From the NCBI GenBank assembly GCA_030610855.1, contig JAUWQY010000001.1:65628-129627 (forward strand): a stretch of 64,000 nt of DNA. The letters are read 5' to 3'. The notes beneath the pieces were generated by a model. That model was not told the DNA's origin, did no database searches, and worked only from the letters and a program-made list of their open reading frames with translations. Made by a program: the position numbers and the translations under genes. The stretch comes from Dehalococcoidia bacterium (lineage in GTDB: Bacteria; Chloroflexota; Dehalococcoidia; GIF9; AB-539-J10). Positions 51,898 to 61,911 of this stretch are shown here, piece after piece. Position 1 is the stretch's first letter, and every line of letters starts with the position of its first letter.

Positions 51898-52005
51898 CCC
51901 TCTCCGCTAGGCTGAGAGGTCGCTAACGACCTAGGAGCAGAGGCTTTTGCCTGGGTAGCGTCATGATGGCTAAACCGGAAGTACCGATAGGTGACGCCCC
52001 GCCCC

Positions 52006-53169
52006 CTACGTTGCCCTGCCCGAGACGCCGATATTACGGGCGATCACGATGCGCAGGATTTCTGACGTTCCCTCGCCGATCTCAAGAAGCCTCTGATCCC
52101 GGTATAATCTCTCTACCTCGTAATCCTTCATCAATCCGTACCCCCCGTGAAGTTGCACGGCATGGTGGACACAACGACGCATAACCTCGGAACAAAACAG
52201 TTTCGCCATGGCCGCCTCCTTGGTAATGGGACGTCCATTCTCTCGCAGCCAGCACGCCTTGTAGAGCAGATTTCTGGCCAGCTCGATCTCCAGAGCCATG
52301 TCAGCTAGCTTGAAAGCGTTGACCTGAAAGGAACCGATTGGCCGCCCGAACTGGATACGCGAATTGGCGTACTCCAGGGCCAACTCGAAAGCTGCCTGAG
52401 AGCCACCCAGCCCCATGGCGCCGATGCTGAGCCGTCCGCCGTCCAGCGTCGCAAGCATTTGATGGAAGCCCTCCCCTCTTTTGCCGACGAGGTTTTCCTT
52501 CGGCACGATGCAATCATCGAAAAAGAGTTCACCAGTGTTGGATGCGCGCCACATCATCTTGTTCTTCATCTCCTTAGCCGTCAAGCCAGGTGTTCTGCTC
52601 GGAACGATCAGGCAGCTAATCTCGGGCTTGCCGTCCTCACGTTTACCGCTGACAGCCTGAACAACAATCACGCTCGTCAACGAGCACGCCGAGTTAGTGA
52701 TGAAGATCTTCTGACCGTTGATGGTCCAAGAGTCCCCTTTGAGCGTTGCGGTGGTTCGAGAGCTCCCGGCGTCGGAGCCGGCATCAGGCTCCGTCAAACC
52801 GAACGCAGCCAGACACTCTCCCGAACAGAGCTTGGGAAGCCATTCCTGCTTTTGTTTTTCATTACCGAAATAGTAGATGGGGCCTATTCCCAGGGAGTTA
52901 CCGGCGGCAATGGTAGCGGCCTGGGAAGCATCCACTCTGGCCAATTCCTCAACAGCAATTGCATATGAGATATAACCCATGTTGGATCCGCCGTATTTCT
53001 CGGGAACAAAGCATCCCAGCAGCCCCAAGCCGGCCATCTTCCGCGTCAGCCCGACAGAGAATTCCTCCTTTTCGTCCAGCTCTCGGGCGACCGGGCGTAT
53101 CTCGCTTTCAGCGAAGGCCCGAATCGCCCGGCGCGTCAGATTCTGTTCCTCACTCAAATCAAAATCCAT
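52006..53169 (-). CDS. Acyl-CoA dehydrogenase
   Basis: 387-aa flavoenzyme of beta-oxidation. It has FGLTEPDAGSDAGSSRTTAT, WTINGQKIFITNS, and the C-terminal signature QLHGGYGLMKDYEVERLYRD followed by EIGEGTSEILRIVIARN, whose Glu in EGTSE is the usual catalytic base. Substrate length cannot be told. It follows the acetoacetyl-CoA synthetase operon after a 140-base gap and probably belongs to the same pathway. Confidence 0.93.
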   Translation of the reverse strand: MDFDLSEEQNLTRRAIRAFAESEIRPVARELDEKEEFSVGLTRKMAGLGLLGCFVPEKYGGSNMGYISYAIAVEELARVDASQAATIAAGNSLGIGPIYYFGNEKQKQEWLPKLCSGECLAAFGLTEPDAGSDAGSSRTTATLKGDSWTINGQKIFITNSACSLTSVIVVQAVSGKREDGKPEISCLIVPSRTPGLTAKEMKNKMMWRASNTGELFFDDCIVPKENLVGKRGEGFHQMLATLDGGRLSIGAMGLGGSQAAFELALEYANSRIQFGRPIGSFQVNAFKLADMALEIELARNLLYKACWLRENGRPITKEAAMAKLFCSEVMRRCVHHAVQLHGGYGLMKDYEVERLYRDQRLLEIGEGTSEILRIVIARNIGVSGRAT

Positions 53170-53309
53170 TTGTCATCTCCTCCAGCGATACTCTCTCTTG
53201 TGTGGCCGCAAGATACGGCACTTAAGAACTCACCGCTTCAACGGAGAGTATCTCAGATCGGTAATATAAGCACCGGCTCTGGCTGCCCCTGGTTTCCTAG
53301 TTCCTCTCA

Positions 53310-55286
53310 CTACGTGAGAGTGAACTGGGACTTGAGCACCCCTTTTCTAACGAGTTCCTCGTAGTAGTCCAGCGATTGGGGATTGACCAGGGCATCCCTG
53401 TTGAGCACTGGTCTTCCATGTACCAGATTGGTCACTGCGCTCTCTACCTTCTTCATGTTCATGGTGTAGGGAATGTCAGGCACCTCGATGATTCTCGCCG
53501 GGACGTGTCTCGGAGAAGCTTTCTCGCGGAGACTTCTCCTGACCTTATTTTGCAGTTCTTCCGTCAACTGAAAGCCTTCAGCCAGCTTGACAAACAGGAG
53601 AACGCGCTGGTCTCCTTCCCAGATTTGCCCTATCGCCAGACTATCAGCAACCTCCGGCAACCCTTCCACCACATTGTATATTTCGGCAGTACCTATGCGA
53701 ACACCAGACGGTTTCAGTACGGAGTCAGACCGACCGTAGAAAGTAGCCCCGCCAGTATCACTGTGGATTACGATGTAGTCCCCGTGACGCCATACGCCCG
53801 GGTAAACGTCGAAATAGGCCTCTCTGTACTTCTTATCATCCGGGTCATTCCAGAAGTGAAGCGGCATAGACGGGGCAGCCGCTTCGCACACGAGTTCGCC
53901 CTGCCTGTCGAATACCGGCCGACCACTTTCGTCATATGCCTTCACTTTCATCGCCAAACCCGGGCCCTGCAATTCACCCGCGTATACCGGCTGAACCGGA
54001 CTTCCGGTGAAGAAGCAACCGTTGATGTCCGTACCTCCTGCACTGGAGTTGAAATGCAGGTCTCTCTTGATCTCCCGATACACATACTCAAACCCTTCCG
54101 CCGAGAGAGGCGAACCCGTCTGCCAAATCTGTTTCAACGATGACAAGTCGTAGTCTTGGGCTGGCTTGAAACCTTCACTCCTGAGATAGTTGATATAGCT
54201 GGCGCTGCAGCCAAACACAGTCACTTTTTCATCTTGAATCAACTCCCAAACGGCCCCCGGCCCGGGATAGACGGGATTACCGTCATACAGGATTATGGTG
54301 TTACCTGTGGCCAAAGAAGTCAGCATCCAGTTCCACATCATCCAGCTACAGGTTGTGATAAAGAAGTGAACATCATCTCGCTTCAGATCCGCGTGGATTA
54401 CAAGTTCCTTCAGTTGGTTGACCAGAATTCCGGCGGCTCCTTGAACCAGGCACTTCGGCTTGCCGGTCGTCCCCGAAGAAAACATGATAAACACGGGATG
54501 GTCTGCCGGCAGTTGTTCAAATCGAATCTCAGGCATCCCACCCGACAAGAAGTCGACATAATGCACAGAGTCGCGAATATGGCTGATGTCGGGCTCCTCC
54601 TCCTTGTAACCAGCCACTATGACCTTCTCAATAGAAGGTATCACCTCTGCGATTTCGGCAGCGTTGGCAAGGGAGTTGAAAGGCTTCCCTTTGTAGAAAT
54701 AGCCGTCGACGGTGAACAGGACCCTTGGCTCGATTTGACCAAAGCGCTCGACAGCCGCTCCGGCACCAATATCCGTGGCACAGGAAGCCCAGACAGCACC
54801 AATGCTAGTACTGGCAAGCATAGCCACAGCCGTCTCTATCATGTTGGGCATGTAGGCGGCTACCCGGTCGCCGGGCTTGAGCCCCATATCCCGCAGAGAT
54901 CTCGCAAGGCGCGCTACAGACCCGTACAGCTCAGCATGACTCATCCTGGTAGTTCTTTGGGTCTCGCCCCTGAATACGAAGGCGGTTTGCTCATCCCGGT
55001 ATCGCAAAAGATTCTCGGCAAAATTCAGTTTTGCGCCGATGAACCATCTTGCTCCCGGCATCCTTGTCACATCGTCAACCACCACTTCATACCCTCGGGA
55101 AGCTTTCACCCCGACGAAATCCCACACTGCGGCCCAGAACTGCGGTATATTGGCTACGGACCAGTCATAGAGCCCACCATAAGAAGAGAATCTCGCCCCG
55201 TGTCGCTCATTGACCAGAGCCATGAACCTGGTCATAGCGGCGTTCTTCTTCCGCTCCTCTGATGGCTGCCAGAGAGGCACCTTCAT
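53310..55286 (-). CDS. Acetoacetyl-CoA synthetase
   Basis: 658-aa adenylate-forming ligase. The P-loop motif FIMFSSGTTGKPKCLVQG lies near residue 270, then SSAGGTDINGCFFTGSP and the hinge GRSDSVLKPSGVRIGTAEIY. The N-terminal WxP(S/T)xE-type opening (MKVPLWQPSEERKKNAAMTR) and the length match acetoacetate-CoA ligases; related long-chain acids are possible. It is fifth in an operon with two thiolase-like and two DUF35 proteins, which fits ketone-body or branched acid metabolism. Confidence 0.9.
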   Translation of the reverse strand: MKVPLWQPSEERKKNAAMTRFMALVNERHGARFSSYGGLYDWSVANIPQFWAAVWDFVGVKASRGYEVVVDDVTRMPGARWFIGAKLNFAENLLRYRDEQTAFVFRGETQRTTRMSHAELYGSVARLARSLRDMGLKPGDRVAAYMPNMIETAVAMLASTSIGAVWASCATDIGAGAAVERFGQIEPRVLFTVDGYFYKGKPFNSLANAAEIAEVIPSIEKVIVAGYKEEEPDISHIRDSVHYVDFLSGGMPEIRFEQLPADHPVFIMFSSGTTGKPKCLVQGAAGILVNQLKELVIHADLKRDDVHFFITTCSWMMWNWMLTSLATGNTIILYDGNPVYPGPGAVWELIQDEKVTVFGCSASYINYLRSEGFKPAQDYDLSSLKQIWQTGSPLSAEGFEYVYREIKRDLHFNSSAGGTDINGCFFTGSPVQPVYAGELQGPGLAMKVKAYDESGRPVFDRQGELVCEAAAPSMPLHFWNDPDDKKYREAYFDVYPGVWRHGDYIVIHSDTGGATFYGRSDSVLKPSGVRIGTAEIYNVVEGLPEVADSLAIGQIWEGDQRVLLFVKLAEGFQLTEELQNKVRRSLREKASPRHVPARIIEVPDIPYTMNMKKVESAVTNLVHGRPVLNRDALVNPQSLDYYEELVRKGVLKSQFTLT

Positions 55287-55293
55287 GGTGTTC

Positions 55294-55770
55294 TTACGCC
55301 CGAATCGGCTTGAAGTAGTCTATGTCCAGTATTGAACCGGTTCGCTTCGCCTTTGGTTTGAGCATCATCTCAACCGCCATACCAATAGTTACCTTATCAG
55401 GTTCGACTTCACCCAAGCGGTGAACGAGGCCGCCATAAACACCGTCGAACTTGACCAGAGCTACAACTATCGGCTCCTCTAACCGGTTACCATCTAAGTC
55501 AGCATGAGCGACAGTGAAAGTATGCACTACGCCACGGTTAGGTATTTCCAGCCATTTCGCTAACTCGCCAAAACAGCGCTCACAGTAAATACGGGGCGGC
55601 ACGTAGACCAGGTTACACTCCGCGCATTTCGCCCCCATGATGCGACCTTTGTCTTTGATATCCCGGAAAAACCTCTCCCCCGCAATGCCGAAAGTATACT
55701 GGCCGTACACCGGAATACTGCCGTGCCACGGCTTAGTCTGGGCAACTTGAGTAACTTTATCTAAGGGCAT
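55294..55770 (-). CDS. DUF35 zinc-ribbon/OB-fold protein (second)
   Basis: 158 aa. A rubredoxin-like zinc ribbon (CAECNLVYVPPRIYCERC) is followed by an OB fold (VHTFTVAHADLDGNRLEEPI, then VTIGMAVEMMLKPK). DUF35 proteins bind thiolases and bridge them to partner enzymes in archaea and in BbsA/BbsB. It starts nine bases after the first DUF35 gene, and only seven bases separate it from the synthetase. Confidence 0.9.
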   Translation of the reverse strand: MPLDKVTQVAQTKPWHGSIPVYGQYTFGIAGERFFRDIKDKGRIMGAKCAECNLVYVPPRIYCERCFGELAKWLEIPNRGVVHTFTVAHADLDGNRLEEPIVVALVKFDGVYGGLVHRLGEVEPDKVTIGMAVEMMLKPKAKRTGSILDIDYFKPIRA

Positions 55771-55779
55771 TTCAACCTC

Positions 55780-56283
55780 CTAAATTGGCTTCCAGTATGC
55801 GATATCAGTGATGGCTCCTTCACGCTCCTGCTCCGGTTTCCACACTGCTCTAACCCTCATTCCCATCTTCACTTTCCACGGGTCAACTTCGCTTATCAGG
55901 TGCATAATGGCCACACCACCCGAACCATCGATTTCAATCAGGGCGGGAATTAGCGGTTCCTTCAATCGTTCAGCTGCGGTGCCAGTGTAAGCAACAGAGA
56001 AAGTATTCACGGTTCCCGTATCCTGGAGATGGACCCACGCATCTACCGTTCGAAAGCACCACTCACAGAAAACGCGGGCAGGCAACAACACGCGACGACA
56101 CTTGTCACACCTTGTGCCCACTATCCTGCCCTTCTTAAGTTCGGCGAAGTACCTGCCATAACCAATGCCGGCATCCCAGGCATATTTGAGGTTGGGTTGC
56201 CATTCAGTGACGAGGATTCTCTTCTCTTTTATGTCCTTTTCACTCAAAGGAGTCCCTGGCCAAACTTTGATGTTCTCAGTCAT
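55780..56283 (-). CDS. DUF35 zinc-ribbon/OB-fold protein (first)
   Basis: 167 aa. The zinc ribbon is CDKCRRVLLPARVFCEWC and the OB fold contains VNTFSVAYTGTAAERLKEPL and VKMGMRVRAVWKPEQ. It is a paralogue of the next gene, perhaps one for each of the two thiolase-like proteins upstream. It is separated by nine bases from its neighbour on each side. Confidence 0.9.
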   Translation of the reverse strand: MTENIKVWPGTPLSEKDIKEKRILVTEWQPNLKYAWDAGIGYGRYFAELKKGRIVGTRCDKCRRVLLPARVFCEWCFRTVDAWVHLQDTGTVNTFSVAYTGTAAERLKEPLIPALIEIDGSGGVAIMHLISEVDPWKVKMGMRVRAVWKPEQEREGAITDIAYWKPI

Positions 56284-56292
56284 AGTTCCTCC

Positions 56293-57450
56293 TCATACTC
56301 CTAATACGATAACCGTGCCCACCTGCATTTCGTCCCCCCAAGCTTGAGCCACTCCTCTCCTCGGTTTTCCCGGCACCTGTCTCTTGCCGGCTTCGCCCCG
56401 CAACTGCCAGAAGAGCTCTGCCACCTTCATCATTCCAGTAGCGGCTATGGCATTGCCTACCCCTAGTGCGCCTCCCGACGGGCACCAGGGCTGGCGGCCC
56501 GTCCTTTGAGTCTCCCCATCAACCAGAAGTCTCGCCGCTTCCCCCTTGTCACAAAGAAGAAGTCCCTCCGCATTGTGAAGCTCCTTATAGCTGAATGGGT
56601 CATAAGGTTCAGCAATATCTATTTCCTTGCGGGGCTCTTTAATTCCAGCCATATCGTAAGCCATGCGAGCCGCATATTCCACGTACTTAGGATAGTAAAG
56701 GTCTCTCTGTCCAATATACATGGTATCCACACACCAGCCTACCCCCTGAACCCAGACCGGCCTGTCGGTAATCCTCTTAGCAACATCTTCAGCCGCAAAG
56801 ACCAGAGCCACAGCCCCGTCACTGGTGGGGCTGACATCGAGTCGTTTCACCGGCCAGGCCATCATCTCCGAACCCATAACATCGTCAACAGTAATATCTG
56901 CCGATAGCTGAGCACAGGGATGGTCAAGAGCGTTCTTCTTGTTTTTGACAGATACCAGCGCTATCTCCCGCTCAGTGATACCATGGGCAGTCATATAGCG
57001 GTTCATTTCCCAGGCAAAGAACCAAAGAAGGCTTGTTCCCAGAGGGCTCTCGGTAAACTGGTCCCAGCAGGTAACAAAGGCTCCTTGAGGATGAGGCAGG
57101 CAAGAGGACATCTTTTCCTCCGTTATAGCTAGGCAGACATCAAAAAGCCCAGAGGCCACATGGTACCAAGCTTGATTGGCGGTGAAGACACCTGTACCGC
57201 CACCAAGAAAGCCTCTCATATAAGGCTTGCGCCAGGCACCAGCGCCGTCGCTAAGGTATTCAGATTTCATGTGTATCATATCAAAAGCATCAGGAGCTGT
57301 GCCCATAACCACACAATCAACGTCCTTTATGGTTAGTTCACAGGAGTCCAGAGCCATCTTGGCTGTTTCCCAGGCAAGCTCCTTCCCTGTTTCTTGTGCC
57401 CGGCGCATGAATTTGGTCATGCCAGCGCCAACAACAGCAACCTTGCGCAT
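56293..57450 (-). CDS. Thiolase-like (SCP2-thiolase type) protein, apparently without catalytic Cys
   Basis: 385 aa of thiolase fold (MRKVAVVGAGMTKFMRR start, SGGALGVGNAIAATGMMKVA end). At the usual nucleophile position there is GGGTGVFTANQAWYHVASG with no Cys; the GHPxGATG His is replaced in ALGVGNAIAATG, and the C-terminal CxG is replaced by MQVGTVIVLG. It is probably a non-condensing or scaffold partner. It stands next to a second thiolase-like gene and DUF35 genes, like thiolase-DUF35 complexes. Confidence 0.85.
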   Translation of the reverse strand: MRKVAVVGAGMTKFMRRAQETGKELAWETAKMALDSCELTIKDVDCVVMGTAPDAFDMIHMKSEYLSDGAGAWRKPYMRGFLGGGTGVFTANQAWYHVASGLFDVCLAITEEKMSSCLPHPQGAFVTCWDQFTESPLGTSLLWFFAWEMNRYMTAHGITEREIALVSVKNKKNALDHPCAQLSADITVDDVMGSEMMAWPVKRLDVSPTSDGAVALVFAAEDVAKRITDRPVWVQGVGWCVDTMYIGQRDLYYPKYVEYAARMAYDMAGIKEPRKEIDIAEPYDPFSYKELHNAEGLLLCDKGEAARLLVDGETQRTGRQPWCPSGGALGVGNAIAATGMMKVAELFWQLRGEAGKRQVPGKPRRGVAQAWGDEMQVGTVIVLGV

Positions 57451-57461
57451 TTTTCCTCCTT

Positions 57462-58616
57462 TTACTCGTTACTTAAAATCGCCACTGCTCCGCTATTAGC
57501 CGGAAGACCTCGCCACGATTGAGCCAGGCCAACCTTGATATTGGGCAACTGTCTCTTTCCTGCTTCGCCGCGAAGCTGGAGCACCACTTCCAAAACCTTC
57601 TGCAGGCCGGTAGCTTCATCCAGCCGGCCGACACCAAGGCTGCCTCCGGAAACGTTCACCGGAAACTCCCCTTCCCTTTTAGTAGCCCCTTCTTCCACCA
57701 TGAACCCAGCCTGCCCCGAGCGGCACAGTTTCAGAGCTTCCAGATGCTGAAGCTCTTTATAGGAAAAGCTATCATCCACCTCAGCGAAATCCACCTCTTT
57801 TCTCGGATGCTCTATTCCGGCCAATCTGTACGCCATCTCACCGGCTAACCGGGCGTAGACTGCTTCGCCCCACTCCCTTGTCTCAAGACTCGGTGCATCG
57901 GAACACCAGCCAACGCCTCTTACCCATATCGGCTTATCACACAAGATCCTAGCCTTCTCCTCGCAAGCCAGCACCAGAACAATGCCGCCATCAGCCGGAG
58001 AACTCATATCCAGACGACTCAAGGGCCAGAACATCATCTCCGAGTTAAGAACATCGTCTACGCTTATCCGATCACCGTAGGCAGCTTCGGGATTAAGCAA
58101 GGCATTTGCCTTGTTTTTAACTGAGACTAAAGCACACTGCTCCTTGGTCACGCCTCTCTCATGCATATAACGGTTCATCTCCATGCCGGCAATGAAATAA
58201 GGATTGTAACTAAGTGGCTTGTTATAAACCGGGTCCATAGCATGGGCAATCAGATAGTTGGGGGTTAGCATGTTTGAGGCTTTGCTGTGAGATTCCACCG
58301 CCATAACATCCACCAGACCTGTGTTTATCAGCATATACGCATCAGCCAAACCGTAAAGACTCTCGGCAGGAAGAGTATGAATGCGCTTAAGGACAGCGCC
58401 TATGTTGTCTGGAGTGTGGATATTGAAAATGCTCCTTCCATGGGTGAAGTCCTCTTCGCATGTCACAAAAGCGTCAATGTCATGGCGAGGACAGACACCA
58501 GCATCTTCATAAGCCTTTTGCGCTGCTTCAAACATCATCTCCTTGAAGGACAAATCTGGTGATATCGGCCGGAACGGGGTATACCCTATTCCAATGACGG
58601 CTACCCTGCGTTGCAT
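57462..58616 (-). CDS. Thiolase-like (SCP2-thiolase type) protein, apparently without catalytic Cys
   Basis: 384 aa, first gene of the operon, opening MQRRVAVIGIGYTPFRPISP behind AAAGGAGGTC. The nucleophile position reads HTLPAESLYGLADAYM (Ser instead of Cys). The end has SGGSLGVGRLDEATGLQKV and no closing Cys-x-Gly. It shares the EMNRYMHERGVTKEQCALVS pattern with its neighbour, so the two arose by duplication and may be a heteromer. Confidence 0.85.
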   Translation of the reverse strand: MQRRVAVIGIGYTPFRPISPDLSFKEMMFEAAQKAYEDAGVCPRHDIDAFVTCEEDFTHGRSIFNIHTPDNIGAVLKRIHTLPAESLYGLADAYMLINTGLVDVMAVESHSKASNMLTPNYLIAHAMDPVYNKPLSYNPYFIAGMEMNRYMHERGVTKEQCALVSVKNKANALLNPEAAYGDRISVDDVLNSEMMFWPLSRLDMSSPADGGIVLVLACEEKARILCDKPIWVRGVGWCSDAPSLETREWGEAVYARLAGEMAYRLAGIEHPRKEVDFAEVDDSFSYKELQHLEALKLCRSGQAGFMVEEGATKREGEFPVNVSGGSLGVGRLDEATGLQKVLEVVLQLRGEAGKRQLPNIKVGLAQSWRGLPANSGAVAILSNE

Positions 58617-58999
58617 ACTCTTACGACCTCCTTTCTAACGATAGGCACTATAATTGTCATTTCCCGTTCAATTGTGGCATTCTGGAGGCCTTTCGCCTCC
58701 GAGCTGTTTGTCGTTCCCTATTCTGTCGGGCTTGTGCATGACCCCAGCCGGATGACCCGGTTGCCCAACAAATCGGGCAACTTACCGCTCACAAGTATGG
58801 CATAGTTCACTCCTCCCTGGCAAGGGGTTAACCAAGGCGAACAGTGCTCAATAGTTCTCACTTAGCAGTGGTAATGCTCAGCAGTTGCGATCTTATCGGA
58901 GTGAGACGGCTGCAAGCACTCCCATTCCATCCCAGCTATCACGGGGTTGGGAAATGGCGTATCATAGGAAGTGAGGGGCCAAGGACACGAGGCAAAGCC
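58617..58999. other. Divergent spacer between the thiolase operon and polX
   Basis: About 380 bases. A hairpin GGAGGC-CTTTC-GCCTCC lies at 58684-58700. The in-frame extension of polX upstream of 59000 is open but has no family resemblance. No clear promoter was assigned in either direction. Confidence 0.3.
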
Positions 59000-60724
59000 A
59001 TGAAAAACAGCGAAGTGGCCAAGGTGTTTCAGGATATCGCTGACCTTCTGGAGCTTAAGGGCGAGAATGTCTTTAAGATACGCGCCTATCAGAGGGCAGC
59101 CAGGGCTATCGAGCACTACCCCAAAGAGCTGAAGATTATGATTGAAGAAGGGGAGGGATTACAGAGCATTCCCGGGGTGGGGGAAGCCATAGCCAAGAAG
59201 ACCACCGAACTCGTGACCACCGGGAAGCTGGGATATTATGAGAACCTGAAGACCGAGTTTCCCCAAGGAATAGTCAGTCTTCTAGCCATACCTGGGATTG
59301 GGCCTAAGACGGCCAACAAGCTTTGCAGTGAATTGAGGGTAAGCTCGGTCGACGGACTGGAACGAGCAATCAACGAGGGGTGGGTGGCCGAACTCTTCCG
59401 TCTTGGCGACAAGGCCGCCCACAATATGCTTCATCAAATCCGAGCATTGCGTCGCAAAGATCAGCGCATCCCGATCGGCGAGGCCCTTCCAGTTGTCGAG
59501 GAGATCATGGTTGCCCTCAGTGCCATCCCCGGCCTGAGGAATCTCACTCCAGCCGGCAGCCTACGTCGTTTTCGGGAAACAGTAGGCGATATTGACCTTA
59601 TGGGCAGTGCCGATAACCCCACGGAGGTCATAGATACTTTTGTTGCTCTGCCTCAGATGGGACAGGTGCTGGCTCATGGCTCAACCAGGGGCAGTGCTAT
59701 TGTCAGCGGCGGCTTGCAGGTGGACTTGAGGATGGTTGAGCATCACTCTTTTGGTTCCTTGCTTCAATACTTCACCGGTAGTAAACAGCACAACATATCG
59801 CTGAGAGAAAGAGGGCGAAAACAGGGGTTGAAGCTCAGCGAGTATGGTATAACTGTTGTTACGGCAGACAAGTTGGAGAGGTTTTCTGTGGAGGAGGAGT
59901 TCTATCATCGGTTGGGGCTCCAGCATATTCCACCAGAACTCAGAGAAGCCCAGGGCGAGGTGGAGAAGGCTGAGCAGCGAGCTGTGCCGAAGCTCGTGGA
60001 GTTATCGGACATCAAGGGAGACCTTCACACACATACTCAATGGAGCGACGGTCACGATTCTATAGAGGAACTGGCTCTCGCGGCTAAGGATATGGGCTAT
60101 CAATATATGGCGATTACGGAGCACTCTGCCGGAAGGGGCATTGCTCACGGGCTCAGTGGGGAGAGACTGAGAAACCAAGTTGCCGAGATCAAAGCACTCA
60201 ATGAGCGTTTAACCGGCATTCATGTACTGAGTGGCATTGAGGTTGATATTCGCGCGAACGGCACCCTGGATTTGCCCCACGAAATCCTATCTGAACTGGA
60301 TGTAGTGATTGCTGCCGTGCACTCCGCCATGTACCAAGGCGAAGAAACGATGACCAAGAGGGTAATAGGTGCCATAGAAAACCCCGATGTCGATATAATC
60401 GCCCACCCTACCTGCCGCCTCATTGGAGAGCGTGAGCCCGTGAACATAGACTTAGAGGCCGTCTTCCAGGCAGCAGCTAAGAACAACAAGATCATGGAGA
60501 TTAACGCCATGCCTGATCGTCTCGATTTGAAGGATATTCATGCTTGCCGTGCTAGGGATCTGGGAGTTAAGCTCGCCATCGGGACCGATGCTCACAGTAT
60601 CGCCCATCTCGGCTTCATGCGGTTCGGGGTCGGCGTTGCCCGGCGCGCCTGGTGTGAGCCGCACCATATACTAAACACCTTGCCCCTAGCAGAGCTGCTT
60701 GCCGTTCTAAATAGGAATAGATGA
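59000..60724 (+). CDS. polX: DNA polymerase/3'-5' exonuclease PolX
   Basis: 574-aa family X polymerase with a C-terminal PHP exonuclease, used in base-excision repair. The N-terminal 8-kDa domain has MKNSEVAKVFQDIADLLELK, HhH SIPGVGEAIAKKT and IPGIGPKTANKL. The catalytic pair is in RRFRETVGDIDLMGS with QVDLRMVE. The PHP domain has GDLHTHTQWSDGHDSIEELA and IGTDAHSI. The track start lies 52 codons earlier; the ATG at 59000 matches the family. Confidence 0.94.
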   Translation: MKNSEVAKVFQDIADLLELKGENVFKIRAYQRAARAIEHYPKELKIMIEEGEGLQSIPGVGEAIAKKTTELVTTGKLGYYENLKTEFPQGIVSLLAIPGIGPKTANKLCSELRVSSVDGLERAINEGWVAELFRLGDKAAHNMLHQIRALRRKDQRIPIGEALPVVEEIMVALSAIPGLRNLTPAGSLRRFRETVGDIDLMGSADNPTEVIDTFVALPQMGQVLAHGSTRGSAIVSGGLQVDLRMVEHHSFGSLLQYFTGSKQHNISLRERGRKQGLKLSEYGITVVTADKLERFSVEEEFYHRLGLQHIPPELREAQGEVEKAEQRAVPKLVELSDIKGDLHTHTQWSDGHDSIEELALAAKDMGYQYMAITEHSAGRGIAHGLSGERLRNQVAEIKALNERLTGIHVLSGIEVDIRANGTLDLPHEILSELDVVIAAVHSAMYQGEETMTKRVIGAIENPDVDIIAHPTCRLIGEREPVNIDLEAVFQAAAKNNKIMEINAMPDRLDLKDIHACRARDLGVKLAIGTDAHSIAHLGFMRFGVGVARRAWCEPHHILNTLPLAELLAVLNRNR

Positions 60725-60781
60725 TTGGGGCTGTGACCTTTCTGACCCAGATGGCACTTTGCCCCTCATCGCGGAACGCCG

Positions 60782-61888
60782 TCATTGTTTGATTTGTTGC
60801 ATGGCTGACATCAAAGACAATCTAAGTTCACGCTGGTTCTGCGGCGGCACCAGTGCCCCTTTTCTTAACTCCAGTTTCAGTGCCCCCGTAGGGCAGACCG
60901 ATATGCAGAGCCCACATCCGATGCAGCGCTCGGCCTTTCGAACCACCGAATCTCCGTTCAGTGAAAGAGCCTCCATCTGGCATCTATCGACGCATAAGCC
61001 GCATCCGCTGCACTCATCCTCGTCTACCATTACCATAAAGCTGGAAACTGCTCCCATGGGGATTATGCCACTCTTGATGCTCCGGATGATGCCGCAGTGA
61101 CATTGACAGCAGTTACAGATAAAACTGACGTAGCCGCCGGTATTGCTGGAGCAATGTATGAGCCCTGCCTGCTCAGAGCGATCCAGAACCTGTTTTGCCT
61201 CTTCCTTCGATATCAGTCTGCCAAAGCCGCGCTCTGCCACATATTCGGCTTGCGGACCGAACGTCATACATACATCCTTGGGCTTGTCACATGGATCATT
61301 CAATAGCTCACCATGATGACGGCAATAGCAGACGCTGACAGCAATATGCTCAGCGTCATCAATATATGTCGAAACCTTGTCATATGGATGCACTTCGACG
61401 TCAGTCGGAATCTCTTGCTCTATAGTTATGACTCTGGCAAACGGAAATCCAGCACCGCCTCCAGGAGCAGGTTTCACCTGCCTCTTCATCATTTCACCGG
61501 CCACCGCAAAATATTCATCAAACAGGCGAGCCAGGTTCCTGGCACGTTCACTGACCTCCCCCTTCATAAACTGCATCTCAAACATACCGGGGATAATCTG
61601 CATCAGCGTGTAAACCCTTACGCCACTCCTCTCAATAGTGAAGACAATCCCTTTGTCTGCCATAGCTTCCAGGATATTCCTCACTTTCTCCGTATCACTG
61701 CCTACGACTTCTCCGGCAAGGGCCTCTGCAGTAACCGGGCCGATGGGCATCTTAGTTGCCAGTTCAGCCTCTTCTGGAGCAAAAAGCTCCTCCAGCAGAG
61801 CAAAGAACTCCTTGCATTTCAATACAGGCAGCGTCCCACCTCTCACACTCAAGGCATCAGCTAACCGATCATAGACAGATCCAATCAT
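60782..61888 (-). CDS. Winged-helix and ferredoxin-type 4Fe-4S protein
   Basis: 368 aa. The N-terminal part (VTAEALAGEVVGSDTEKVRNILEA) looks like a winged helix. A middle cysteine-rich region (VCYCRHHGELLNDPCDKPKD, then CNCCQCHCG) precedes two 4Fe-4S motifs, CSGCGLCVDRC and CIGCGLCISVCPTGAL. Proteins of this build are frequent in anaerobes of this group; probable electron transfer or redox sensing. It is third in the hypB-hypA operon (24-base gap). Confidence 0.88.
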   Translation of the reverse strand: MIGSVYDRLADALSVRGGTLPVLKCKEFFALLEELFAPEEAELATKMPIGPVTAEALAGEVVGSDTEKVRNILEAMADKGIVFTIERSGVRVYTLMQIIPGMFEMQFMKGEVSERARNLARLFDEYFAVAGEMMKRQVKPAPGGGAGFPFARVITIEQEIPTDVEVHPYDKVSTYIDDAEHIAVSVCYCRHHGELLNDPCDKPKDVCMTFGPQAEYVAERGFGRLISKEEAKQVLDRSEQAGLIHCSSNTGGYVSFICNCCQCHCGIIRSIKSGIIPMGAVSSFMVMVDEDECSGCGLCVDRCQMEALSLNGDSVVRKAERCIGCGLCISVCPTGALKLELRKGALVPPQNQRELRLSLMSAMQQIKQ

Positions 61889-61911
61889 AGGTTCAATCTC
61901 CTTTCGCGGTG

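Noticed and set aside
54156-55262. 368-aa plus-strand ORF opposite acetoacetyl-CoA synthetase, and 53376-54143
   Set aside because: Shadow frames of a clear ligase gene; composition is Pro/His/Arg-rich and no family resemblance is seen.
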